From an uncultured Oscillospiraceae bacterium (GTDB lineage Bacteria > Bacillota > Clostridia > Oscillospirales > Oscillospiraceae), in NCBI GenBank assembly GCA_934623545.1, contig CAKTVN010000121.1:1-5550 (forward strand): 5,550 nt of DNA. Direction: 5' to 3'. Below are positions 1 through 5,533 of the stretch, in pieces. The first letter of the stretch is position 1; each line of letters starts with the position of its first letter. The notes beneath the pieces were generated by a model. The model was not told where the DNA came from. It ran no database searches and worked only from the letters and a program-made list of their open reading frames with translations. The position numbers were made by a program, and so were the translations under genes.

Positions 1-13
1 AAAGCGGCGGCTT

Positions 14-128
14 CGTCACCCCAAAGGGGTGACGCTCTATCTGTGCCGGAGGCACAGGGCGCGCCCGGAGGACGCGGTTTTTTATCACCCCGAAAGGGGT
101 GATACCTCTTTTTGCGCACGGAGTGCGC
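14..128. repeat. Left hairpin cluster (four perfect stems)
   Basis: Four perfect hairpins follow one another. They are 14-34 (CGTCACCCC, AAA loop, 9 bp), 41-57 (CTGTGCC, GGA loop, 7 bp), 83-104 (TATCACCCC, GAAA loop of GNRA type, 9 bp) and 114-128 (GCGCAC, GGA loop, 6 bp). An imperfect GGA-loop hairpin lies between the second and third (about 59-75). The first and third share the TCACCCC/GGGGTGA arms. Confidence 0.8.
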
Positions 129-163
129 GGGAGGCTTTCTCCGGATTCACCGGAATGCCATTT

Positions 164-230
164 TTGCGGTGACACCGCAACTGTGTCTCCGACGGCATAC
201 TTTTTTCTGTCTTGCCAGAAAAAAGTATGC
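164..230. repeat. Two adjacent hairpins, one with a 15-bp stem
   Basis: 164-180 is TTGCGGT, loop GAC, ACCGCAA (7 bp). 195-230 is a perfect 15-bp stem, GCATACTTTTTTCTG paired with CAGAAAAAAGTATGC, around a 6-nt loop TCTTGC. It is the longest perfect stem in the region. Its T6/A6 arms could act as a weak bidirectional terminator, though no gene ends nearby within the window. Confidence 0.75.
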
Positions 231-447
231 AAAAAAGAGGCGCTGGACGCGGAAATAGCGCTGACGCGCGAAAAAACAAGTCGTTACATCTTACGTGTTA
301 TCGTTACACCGGTGGTCAAGGAACGCCCTTCGGGCGACCGTAGAATTGGGTTTCCGCATCGCACGAAACACCGTGCAAGTCGTTAGATTAGCGCCCGTTG
401 AATATTTGACGTATGAAATTCGGAACACCTTCCGACCTTATGAGGCT

Positions 448-529
448 CGTAGGGGTCGATGCCCACATCGACCCGCTGCTGCTGGCTTTCAGTAGGGAGC
501 GTAGGGGCGGACGGCTTTGCGCAGCCGTC
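448..529. repeat. Paired GTAGGGG-led hairpins
   Basis: Two units each begin with GTAGGGG and run into a hairpin. The first has GTAGGGG at 449-455 and stem GGGTCGATG/CATCGACCC at 453-474 (9 bp, loop CCCA). The second has GTAGGGG at 501-507 and stem GACGGCT/AGCCGTC at 510-529 (7 bp, 6-nt loop). A further GTAGGG sits at 492-497. The shared leader and different stems suggest related repeat elements; I cannot name the family. Confidence 0.6.
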
Positions 530-695
530 AGCGACAAAGGAGCGCTACGGATGCGGCACACCCCTTGCGGGTGCTGTCCGCCTGGTCGAGACGCAGAGTA
601 TTTCGACTACCACGCTGGTTTATCCAAATTCGCATCTGCATCGCGTTTTGTCAATCTGAAATTTTCTTTTGCACAAACCAAACTCCGGGAATGAT

Positions 696-725
696 CCAAG
701 AAGGGGGCATCAGCCCTCTTCTTGG
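696..725. repeat. Bulged 11-bp hairpin, possible plus-strand terminator
   Basis: CCAAGAAGGGG pairs with CCCTCTTCTTGG with one bulged T (717), giving 11 pairs and a 7-nt loop. On the plus strand it is followed by TCGTTTTAAG, so it could end a plus-strand transcript. No plus-strand gene is visible before it, so this role is weakly supported. Confidence 0.45.
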
Positions 726-755
726 TCGTTTTAAGGGGGATTGCAAAGGCGGGGC

Positions 756-790
756 TCCCGCGCGAATCCAGCGAAGCGATTCGCGTGGGA
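756..790. repeat. 13-bp hairpin with one G-T pair
   Basis: TCCCGCGCGAATC (756-768) pairs with GATTCGCGTGGGA (778-790), with one wobble pair at 760/786 and a 9-nt loop CAGCGAAGC that could itself form GC/GC closing pairs. The single wobble is consistent with folding as RNA transcribed on the plus strand. Confidence 0.65.
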
Positions 791-886
791 AAAGGAGGAA
801 CAACGAAACGGACGAGATTTCGCGCTTGCGCGGAAGCGAGGGAGGTGAAGTTTGTTCCGACGCAACTCCCCCTTTGCCATTCTTTC

Positions 887-942
887 TTTCAACCGTCAAC
901 GGCGCTTTCTTTCTCATGCTGAGAAAGAAAGCGGGGTTGAAA
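887..942. repeat. Composite two-stage hairpin
   Basis: The inner stem is perfect: CGCTTTCTTTCTCA (903-916) pairs with TGAGAAAGAAAGCG (920-933), 14 bp around a TGC loop. Outside it TTTCAACC (887-894) pairs with GGTTGAAA (935-942), 8 bp, separated by an asymmetric internal loop (GTCAACGG against one G). The polypyrimidine/polypurine arms resemble those of the hairpin at 195-230. Confidence 0.7.
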
Positions 943-948
943 CGTTCC

Positions 949-1110
949 CCGCGCGCTATGCGCGCGGATAAGGTGCCCCCCTTCGGGTGACGAAAAGCCT
1001 CCCGCATCCTGCGGATGCGGTTGAGCTCCGCGCCTCCGTGCGCGGTTTTGCCCTCCGGGCAAAACGAGGCGTCGCCCTTCCGGGGTGACGAGCCTGCGCC
1101 CTCCGGGCAC
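949..1110. repeat. Right hairpin cluster
   Basis: Successive stems are 949-967 (CCGCGCGC, TAT loop, 8 bp), 1002-1020 (CCGCATCC, TGC loop, 8 bp), 1028-1045 (CCGCGC/GCGCGG, 6-nt loop), 1046-1064 (TTTTGCCC, TCC loop, 8 bp), 1070-1090 (CGTCGCCC/GGGGTGACG, one G-T pair) and an imperfect TCC-loop stem at 1096-1110. Several are reverse-oriented counterparts of the left cluster. Confidence 0.75.
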
Positions 1111-1139
1111 ACCCCAGCCGCTTCGGGGGGAGAAAAGCG

Positions 1140-1161
1140 GTGCCGCCCTCGCGGGCGGCAC
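1140..1161 (-). terminator. Hairpin terminator after hup
   Basis: A perfect 9-bp GC-rich stem (GTGCCGCCC paired with GGGCGGCAC) closes a 4-nt loop and begins 7 nt after the hup stop codon. On the minus strand it is followed by CCGCTTTTCT, so the T tract is short and broken. It is probably the end of the four-gene transcript, but readthrough into the hairpin array is possible. Confidence 0.6.
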
Positions 1162-1168
1162 GGAGCGA

Positions 1169-1444
1169 TTATTTTGCGACCTTATCCTTCAGCGCCTTGC
1201 CTGCTTTGAAGACGGGGACGGTGGTAGCGGGGATCTCAACGACCTCCTTGGTCCGGGGGTTGCGACCCATGCGCGCCTCGCGCTTCTTGGTCTCAAAGCT
1301 GCCGAAGCCGACGAGCTGGACCTTGTCGTCGCCGCAGAGGGCTTCCGCGATGGTGTCAAACGTAGCGTTGACGGACTTTTCTGCGTCCTTCTTGGACAGA
1401 CCGCACTTCTTGGCGACTTCCGCAATCAGTTCAGTTTTATTCAT
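1169..1444 (-). CDS. hup: HU-family DNA-binding protein
   Basis: This 91-residue protein is a full-length HU, the small dimeric histone-like protein that bends and compacts the nucleoid and assists replication, recombination and repair. It opens with MNKTELIAEVAKKCGLSKKD, the standard N-terminal helical part. GFGSF (46-50) leads into the beta arm with EARMGRNPRT; Pro63 matches the proline that intercalates into DNA. The end, VFKAGKALKDKV, is also typical. Cys14 and Cys37 are less usual, since many HU proteins have no cysteine. The start is well set: AGAGGA (1451-1456) lies 6 nt before the ATG. The gene follows mazG by 32 nt and is followed 7 nt after its stop by a strong hairpin. HU is normally expressed at high levels, so a private promoter inside the end of mazG would be expected, but I saw no convincing -35/-10 pair there. 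IHF is less likely given the sequence. Confidence 0.97.
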   Translation of the reverse strand: MNKTELIAEVAKKCGLSKKDAEKSVNATFDTIAEALCGDDKVQLVGFGSFETKKREARMGRNPRTKEVVEIPATTVPVFKAGKALKDKVAK

Positions 1445-1476
1445 GATGGTTCCTCTTTTCGTGAAGTAATAAATTT

Positions 1477-2253
1477 TTAAGGGTCCTGTTTTGATTTTTG
1501 CGCGTCCCAGAGCAAATTCATTTCCTCCTTGGAGCGCTGTGCGAGCGGAACGCCGGCAGCCTCTGCGCGCTGCTCCGCCTCGCCGAAGCGGCGGATGAAC
1601 TGCTCGCAGCTGTGGTGCAGCGTCTGCTCTGGGTCGGCGTCGAGCCGGATGGCTGTGTTGACGGCGGCAAAGAGCACGCCGCCGAGCGCCTCGTCCGCAT
1701 CGCCGCCGCTGGTGCAGGCGCGGCGCAGACGAGCGGTCGCTTCTTCTAGTTTGTCCAGACTTTCGTCCAGAGATTCCCATGAAAAGCCGGATTTGGCGGC
1801 TTTTTTCTGGATTTTTTCGCTGCGAAGAAGGGCAGGCAGCGAACGCGCGACGCTGTCGAGCGTTTCTGTGGCGCTGTGCTGTCCCTTTTCCTCCTGCTTG
1901 AGCTCGTCCCAGCTTTTCCCGGCGTCGCCGCCGAAGAGAAATGGGTGCCGGAAGATGAGCTTTCTGCACACGCCGTCGCATACATCGTCGATCGTGAAGC
2001 GCCCTGCCGCACGCTCGATATCCGTATGGAACAGCACCTGCAAAAGCACGTCGCCGAGCTCCTCGCACATGAGCTTCGGGTCGTCTCGGTCAAAGCCCTC
2101 GCACGCCTCGTATGCTTCCTCAAGGAAATTTCTCCGCACGGACAGATGCGTCTGCGCGCCGTCCCACGGGCAGCCGCCGGGCGCACGCAAAAGCTCCACC
2201 AGCCGGACAAGGTCCTCAAAGCCATACCGACTTTTACTAATAAAATCTATCAT
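1477..2253 (-). CDS. mazG: MazG nucleoside triphosphate pyrophosphohydrolase
   Basis: This 258-residue protein has two tandem MazG domains, like the 263-residue E. coli MazG, and lacks the N-terminal tetrapyrrole-methylase-like domain of Bacillus YabN. MazG enzymes hydrolyse (d)NTPs to NMP plus pyrophosphate in the cytosol, removing non-canonical nucleotides and affecting starvation responses. The N-terminal domain has LLRAPGGCPWDGAQTH (21-36), the acidic set E45, E46, E49, then E65 and D68 in EELGD, and the RHPFLFG stretch (102-108). The second domain begins near SEKIQKKAAKSGFSWE (145-160). There E170 and E171 remain, but Ala174, Ala189 and Gly192 occupy the other three acidic positions, so this half looks catalytically weakened. 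The ATG at 2253 is chosen by homology, because the protein would otherwise gain an unrelated Cys/Arg-rich 55-residue prefix. Its ribosome binding site (AAAGAGA, 2261-2267) is weak. It lies 31 nt after spoVB and 32 nt before hup. Confidence 0.93.
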   Translation of the reverse strand: MIDFISKSRYGFEDLVRLVELLRAPGGCPWDGAQTHLSVRRNFLEEAYEACEGFDRDDPKLMCEELGDVLLQVLFHTDIERAAGRFTIDDVCDGVCRKLIFRHPFLFGGDAGKSWDELKQEEKGQHSATETLDSVARSLPALLRSEKIQKKAAKSGFSWESLDESLDKLEEATARLRRACTSGGDADEALGGVLFAAVNTAIRLDADPEQTLHHSCEQFIRRFGEAEQRAEAAGVPLAQRSKEEMNLLWDAQKSKQDP

Positions 2254-2284
2254 AATTTGATCTCTTTCGCAAGGGGGAAGCCCA

Positions 2285-3964
2285 TTATTTTTTCCGGATT
2301 CTGAGAATTTTCGCGATTTTTTCACCCTTCGGCAGCAGCATACAGTCTTCATACGTGATGCAGCGCAGCGCAACGACCAGCACGACGTACGCCAGCACCG
2401 CAAACAGCAGCGCCGCAACGCCCGCGAGTCTCACGGACGGCAGGTAGTGCGCAAGCACGCGGTAGACCATGAACGTTGCCGCACCCATGATCGCGGAGGC
2501 GAGCAGCGGGCGAATGAGGTTGCGGAGGATCGGAAGCTTCCCTCTGACGCATTTTCTGAGCGAGAAGATGTTCAGCACCGTAATGACGATGTAGCACACG
2601 AGCGTCCCGACCGGCGCGCCGACGATGTTGATCTCGGGAATGCCGACGAGCACGTAGTTCACGGCGATCTTGACGATGCCGCCGATGAACATATTGATGA
2701 CCGGCGAGGTCACGTCGCCGTGCGCCTGCATGAAGGCGTTGAAGAGCAAAACCAGAGAGTTGAAGATGACCGCGAGCCCGAGGGTGGAGAGCATCGGCGC
2801 CGCGACGGCGACCTGCTCCGGCGCGTAGCTCCCGCAGAGCAGCCGGATGATGGGCTCCGCCATCACAAACAGCCCCGCCGCGCAGGGCATGGAGATGAGC
2901 GCCATCGTGCGCAGCGCGGATTCCTCGGTCGCGCGCACGGCGTCAATGTCCTTGCGCGTGAGCGCGGCTGTGATCGCCGGGATGCAGGCGATGGTGATGG
3001 TCGGGATGAACGCGCACGGCAGCGCGAAGATGGTCTGCTGGTAGTTGTACACGCCCTTGAGACTTTCCGCGAGCGCGACGCTCCAGCCGAGTCCGTCCTC
3101 CAGCCGGCGCATATAGATCATCGTGTCAAAGAGATTGATGATCTGAAGCCCCGCAGAGCCGAGCGTGATCGGCACGGCGATGGACAAAAGCTCCTTCATC
3201 GTCGCCCTTCCACTCTTTGCCGTCCCGGCGGCGGAGGCAGTCAGCGCGGTGGAGGCGCGGCGGAAGCGCCCATGCAGATACAGGACCGAGACGAGACAGC
3301 CCAGCGTCACGCCCAAAATCGCGCCGCCCGCGGCGAGCGTCATGTCGCCGAAATCGAGCGCGGTCTGCCCCGGCTCGAGCACAATGCCGTTTTCGCGGAC
3401 ATAGCTTTCACCGGTCAGCTTCATGATGAGCCACGCGAGCAGAAGCCCCACGACCAGCCGCGTGATCGACTCGAAGACCTGACTGACGGAGGTCGGGGTC
3501 ATGTTGCTCTGCCCCTGGAAGAAGCCGCGGTAGGCGGAGATCAGGCAGATGAGCAGCACGCACGGCGCCAGCGCCGCGATCGCCGCCCAGGAGTTTTCGC
3601 TGTTGGAGACGAGCACGGAGAGCGGGCGGCAGAATACCAGCATCACAAGGCTTCCCACGATGCCGATGCCGAGGAAGACATAGATCGCGGTCTTGAAGAT
3701 GCGCTTGATCTGCGCCTCGTTTCCGAGCGCCTGCGCCTCGGAGATCATGCGGCTCATCGCGACGGGAAGTCCCGTCGTGGAGATCATGAGCAGGACGTTG
3801 TACACATCATACGCGCTGTTGAAATAGCCGAAGCCGGTCGAGCCGATGATGTTGTTGAGCGGGGTCTTGAAGAGAAAGCCCATGAGCTTGACGAGGATCG
3901 TGCCAAGGGCGAGGATCGCGGTCCCCTGAAGGAAGGACTGCTTTTTGATCGGCTGTTCGTTCAC
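2285..3964 (-). CDS. spoVB: SpoVB/MATE-like polysaccharide flippase
   Basis: This 559-residue integral membrane protein is of the SpoVB/YabM type in the MOP flippase superfamily. Relatives move lipid-linked cell-wall or polysaccharide precursors across the cytoplasmic membrane, and SpoVB itself acts in spore cortex synthesis. The sequence shows a run of about 14 hydrophobic segments, the first at roughly 12-32 after a short basic start (MNEQPIKKQS). It also has YRGFFQGQSNMTPTSVSQ (145-162), a hallmark of the family, then ESITRL, FMQAHGDVTSPVIN (411-424) and a basic tail (LRIRKK). A polar loop near 184-208 is probably extracytoplasmic. The start codon is GTG, preceded by AGGAGGA (3971-3977) with a 6-nt spacer, and GTGA overlaps the TGA of the amidohydrolase gene, which suggests translational coupling. 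An ATG five bases upstream of the GTG is in another frame. Adjacency to mazG fits the YabM branch as well as SpoVB itself, so the symbol gives family rather than proven orthology. Confidence 0.9.
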   Translation of the reverse strand: MNEQPIKKQSFLQGTAILALGTILVKLMGFLFKTPLNNIIGSTGFGYFNSAYDVYNVLLMISTTGLPVAMSRMISEAQALGNEAQIKRIFKTAIYVFLGIGIVGSLVMLVFCRPLSVLVSNSENSWAAIAALAPCVLLICLISAYRGFFQGQSNMTPTSVSQVFESITRLVVGLLLAWLIMKLTGESYVRENGIVLEPGQTALDFGDMTLAAGGAILGVTLGCLVSVLYLHGRFRRASTALTASAAGTAKSGRATMKELLSIAVPITLGSAGLQIINLFDTMIYMRRLEDGLGWSVALAESLKGVYNYQQTIFALPCAFIPTITIACIPAITAALTRKDIDAVRATEESALRTMALISMPCAAGLFVMAEPIIRLLCGSYAPEQVAVAAPMLSTLGLAVIFNSLVLLFNAFMQAHGDVTSPVINMFIGGIVKIAVNYVLVGIPEINIVGAPVGTLVCYIVITVLNIFSLRKCVRGKLPILRNLIRPLLASAIMGAATFMVYRVLAHYLPSVRLAGVAALLFAVLAYVVLVVALRCITYEDCMLLPKGEKIAKILRIRKK

Positions 3965-5298
3965 TGTGCATCCTCCTCTCCCTCCGGCTTTGCGTCGGAG
4001 AAAACAGTCGGGATGGCGTAGTCATGCAGCTCCTGCATCACGGCGCCAAGGTCGATCGTGGCGTATTTCCCGGCAGCGTAGAGCACCCTGCCGCGCACCA
4101 TCGTGAGCGCGACGTCCTGCCCGGAGGCGGAGTAGACGAGGCTGGAGAGCACGTTGTGGCACGGGATGAGGTGCGGCTGGTTGAAGTCCACAAGGATGAG
4201 ATCGGCGTCCATGCCAAGCTTGATCATGCCGCATTCGCGGTCACGCCCCTGCGCCTTTGCGCCGCAGACCGTCGCCATCATCAAAACCGCCTCCGCCGGG
4301 AGGGCGGCTGCGTCCTTATGCTGCGCCTTTGCCAGCAGCGCCGCGGCTTTCATCACGCCGAACAGGTCAAGACTGCCGCCCGTTGCCGCCGAGCCGGAGC
4401 CGAGGCAGACGTTCATGCCCGCGCGGACCATGCCGGGCACGTCCGCGCAGCCGGACGCGAGGCGCAGCTCGCTCACGGGACAGTGTACGGCAGAGACACG
4501 CCGCTTTCCGAGCAGGCGCAGATCGTCCTTGCTCAGATGCGCGCAATGCGCCGCAGCGGCGCGCGTATCGAACAGATGGTGGCAGTCGAGCAGCTGCGCG
4601 GGCGTGAGCCCGTAGCGGTCGAGGCAGTCCTCCTGCTCCTGCGCGGTCTCGGAAAGGTTCAGCTGCATCCCGAGCCCGTTTTCCAGCGCAAATTTGCTCA
4701 GCGCCTCCCATGCGGGATAGGTCGAGGAATCCGCCGCGTGAATGCCGCAGTCGATCTTCAGCCGACCGCCGTCAAAATCATGCCACTTTTCAAACAGCGC
4801 GGCGGTCTCCCGGCAGTCCGGGTCTGCTTCAAAATCAAAGCTGTCGGTCAGCTCGGTCGTCACGGCGCGCGCAAGGTTCGCCTTGATGCCGGACTGCGCG
4901 ACCGCCTCCGCCTCCGCGTCAGAGAAGAAGTAGAGGTCGCTGACGGAGGTCACGCCGAAGCGCAGACACTCCGCGATCGAGAGCAGCGCCGCTGCCTTGA
5001 CGCTGCGCGCGTCCATCCGCGCCTCGCGCGGGAAAACGCTCTGCGTCAGCCAGTCGGCACGCGGCAGTTCCTCGCCGTAGCCGCGCAGCAGCGACATCGG
5101 CAGATGTGCGTGGCAGTTGACGAGCCCCGGCATCAGGACCATGCCCGAGCCGTCAATGATGTGCTCCGGCTGCTCCTCCGGGGGCTTTTTGCCCATATAG
5201 GCGATCTTTCCGCCGGTGACGCCGACAAAGGCGTCGACCCAGACGGACATCCGCTCGTCCATGGTGACGACGGAAACGTGCGAGAATAAAGTATCCAT
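3961..5298 (-). CDS. MtaD-type amidohydrolase with altered active site
   Basis: This 445-residue protein belongs to the amidohydrolase superfamily and most resembles the 5-methylthioadenosine/S-adenosylhomocysteine deaminase (MtaD/TrzN/AtzA-like) group, cytosolic enzymes that deaminate purine-type substrates. Visible landmarks are an N-terminal strand region with GKIAYMG (30-36), MPGLVNCHAHLPM (56-68) carrying the metal motif H63-A-H65, His187, NLSET (214-218) with Glu217, AAHCAHL with His251, VHCPVSELRLASG, and a C-terminal MIKLGMDADLILVDF stretch typical of the family. Length is normal. Two key positions differ: Asn214 replaces the strand-5 metal-binding His, and Gly302 (LGSGSAAT instead of LGTDSAAS) replaces the strand-8 catalytic Asp. 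Ordinary deaminase activity is therefore doubtful. I chose the start at 5298 because AAAGGAG (5305-5311) lies 6 nt upstream; the ATG at 5328 has no ribosome binding site. It is the first gene of the cluster and overlaps the flippase gene by four bases. The fold is certain, the substrate unknown. Confidence 0.9.
   Translation of the reverse strand: MDTLFSHVSVVTMDERMSVWVDAFVGVTGGKIAYMGKKPPEEQPEHIIDGSGMVLMPGLVNCHAHLPMSLLRGYGEELPRADWLTQSVFPREARMDARSVKAAALLSIAECLRFGVTSVSDLYFFSDAEAEAVAQSGIKANLARAVTTELTDSFDFEADPDCRETAALFEKWHDFDGGRLKIDCGIHAADSSTYPAWEALSKFALENGLGMQLNLSETAQEQEDCLDRYGLTPAQLLDCHHLFDTRAAAAHCAHLSKDDLRLLGKRRVSAVHCPVSELRLASGCADVPGMVRAGMNVCLGSGSAATGGSLDLFGVMKAAALLAKAQHKDAAALPAEAVLMMATVCGAKAQGRDRECGMIKLGMDADLILVDFNQPHLIPCHNVLSSLVYSASGQDVALTMVRGRVLYAAGKYATIDLGAVMQELHDYAIPTVFSDAKPEGEEDAQ
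3971..3977 (-). promoter_or_regulatory. Ribosome binding site for the GTG start of spoVB
   Basis: AGGAGGA lies inside the end of the amidohydrolase coding region, 6 nt before GTG at 3964. Its strength compensates for the non-ATG start, and the GTGA overlap with the upstream stop favours coupled translation. Confidence 0.85.
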
Positions 5299-5304
5299 GA
5301 AACG

Positions 5305-5311
5305 CTCCTTT
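5305..5311 (-). promoter_or_regulatory. Ribosome binding site deciding the amidohydrolase start
   Basis: AAAGGAG on the minus strand lies 6 nt before the ATG at 5298. No comparable site precedes the in-frame ATG at 5328, so the shorter 445-residue protein is preferred. Confidence 0.85.
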
Positions 5312-5409
5312 ACGTGCGCAGCTTGCATGGGGTGTATCCGAAAACTCCCAACGCACCCGGGCAGCGGACCTTTTTGCGGTGCGCTGTGTCATTTTCCTTG
5401 AAATACATC

Positions 5410-5439
5410 AGTATTCCTGCGAAAAAATGTCCTGCTCAA
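5410..5439 (-). promoter_or_regulatory. Candidate promoter for the operon
   Basis: On the minus strand TTGAGC (5434-5439) is followed after 18 bases by AATACT (5410-5415), each matching four of six positions of the vegetative sigma-factor consensus. It would start transcription roughly 100 bases before the amidohydrolase ATG. The local AT-richness makes chance matches easy, so this is weak. Confidence 0.3.
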
Positions 5440-5485
5440 CGCAAAAATCCCTCGCTGCCGGTCACATTTTCAGTTTTCATACTAT

Positions 5486-5533
5486 TTTCTGATTAAATTC
5501 TTTAATCAGAAAGGTTCCGCCTTTGGCGAAACC
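5486..5533. repeat. Two back-to-back hairpins upstream of the operon
   Basis: 5486-5512 is a perfect 12-bp stem (TTTCTGATTAAA, 3-nt loop TTC, TTTAATCAGAAA). Directly adjoining it, 5513-5533 forms a 9-bp stem on the minus strand (GGTTTCGCC, AAA, GGCGGAACC) with a U-G pair that would be a C-A mismatch on the plus strand. The minus-strand hairpin is followed by TTTCTGATT, so it may terminate a gene beyond the window edge. Apart from these and the promoter candidate I see nothing else in 5312-5550. Confidence 0.5.

Larger units (their letters stand above)
1..1139. repeat. Gene-free region packed with short hairpins
   Basis: I see no convincing gene here. The open frames on both strands are Arg/Pro/Ser-rich, lack family signatures and run straight through the inverted repeats. 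About twenty hairpins with stems of 5-15 bp are visible, many with 3-nt loops (GGA, TCC, TGC, GAC, AAA, TTC, TAT). Besides those listed separately, there are smaller ones at 140-154 (TCCGG/CCGGA), 324-336 (CGCCC/GGGCG, TTC loop), 361-376 (GCACG/CGTGC) and 819-835 (imperfect). No tRNA, rRNA or CRISPR spacing is evident. The dense, palindrome-after-palindrome arrangement looks like accumulated REP- or MITE-like elements rather than one RNA. That interpretation is inference. Confidence 0.75.

Noticed and set aside
277..385. Direct repeat CAAGTCGTTA at 276-286 and 376-385 as a possible attachment or target-site duplication
   Set aside because: Ten bases is about what chance gives in a region this long, and no integrase or transposase is visible between or beside the copies.
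649..654. Perfect TTGACA (-35-like) on the minus strand
   Set aside because: No acceptable -10 hexamer lies 16-18 bases downstream (GAATTT at best) and no minus-strand gene follows.
517..990. 157-codon plus-strand frame in the hairpin region
   Set aside because: It crosses the same hairpins, has no domain signature, and its existence is explained by high GC lowering stop-codon frequency.
651..1112. 153-codon minus-strand frame in the hairpin region
   Set aside because: It runs through at least six inverted repeats, lacks a good ribosome binding site that I could see, and its product is Arg/Pro/Ser-rich without a known domain.
1..1139. CRISPR array or integron attC array
   Set aside because: The palindromes differ in sequence and spacing, with no constant repeat-spacer period and no cas or integrase gene in the window.
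1519..1530. Strong AAGGAGGA before an in-frame ATG inside the end of mazG
   Set aside because: It would give only a 14-residue peptide identical to the MazG tail. The bases are explained by the SKEEMN codons.
2447..4021. Long plus-strand open frame (524 codons) opposite the flippase
   Set aside because: Its product is extremely rich in Arg, Asp, Glu and His with no recognisable domain, as expected from reading hydrophobic codons backwards.
4024..5289. Long plus-strand open frame (421 codons) opposite the amidohydrolase
   Set aside because: It is an Arg/His/Val-rich mirror of a high-GC gene with no family signature, while the minus strand encodes clear conserved motifs.
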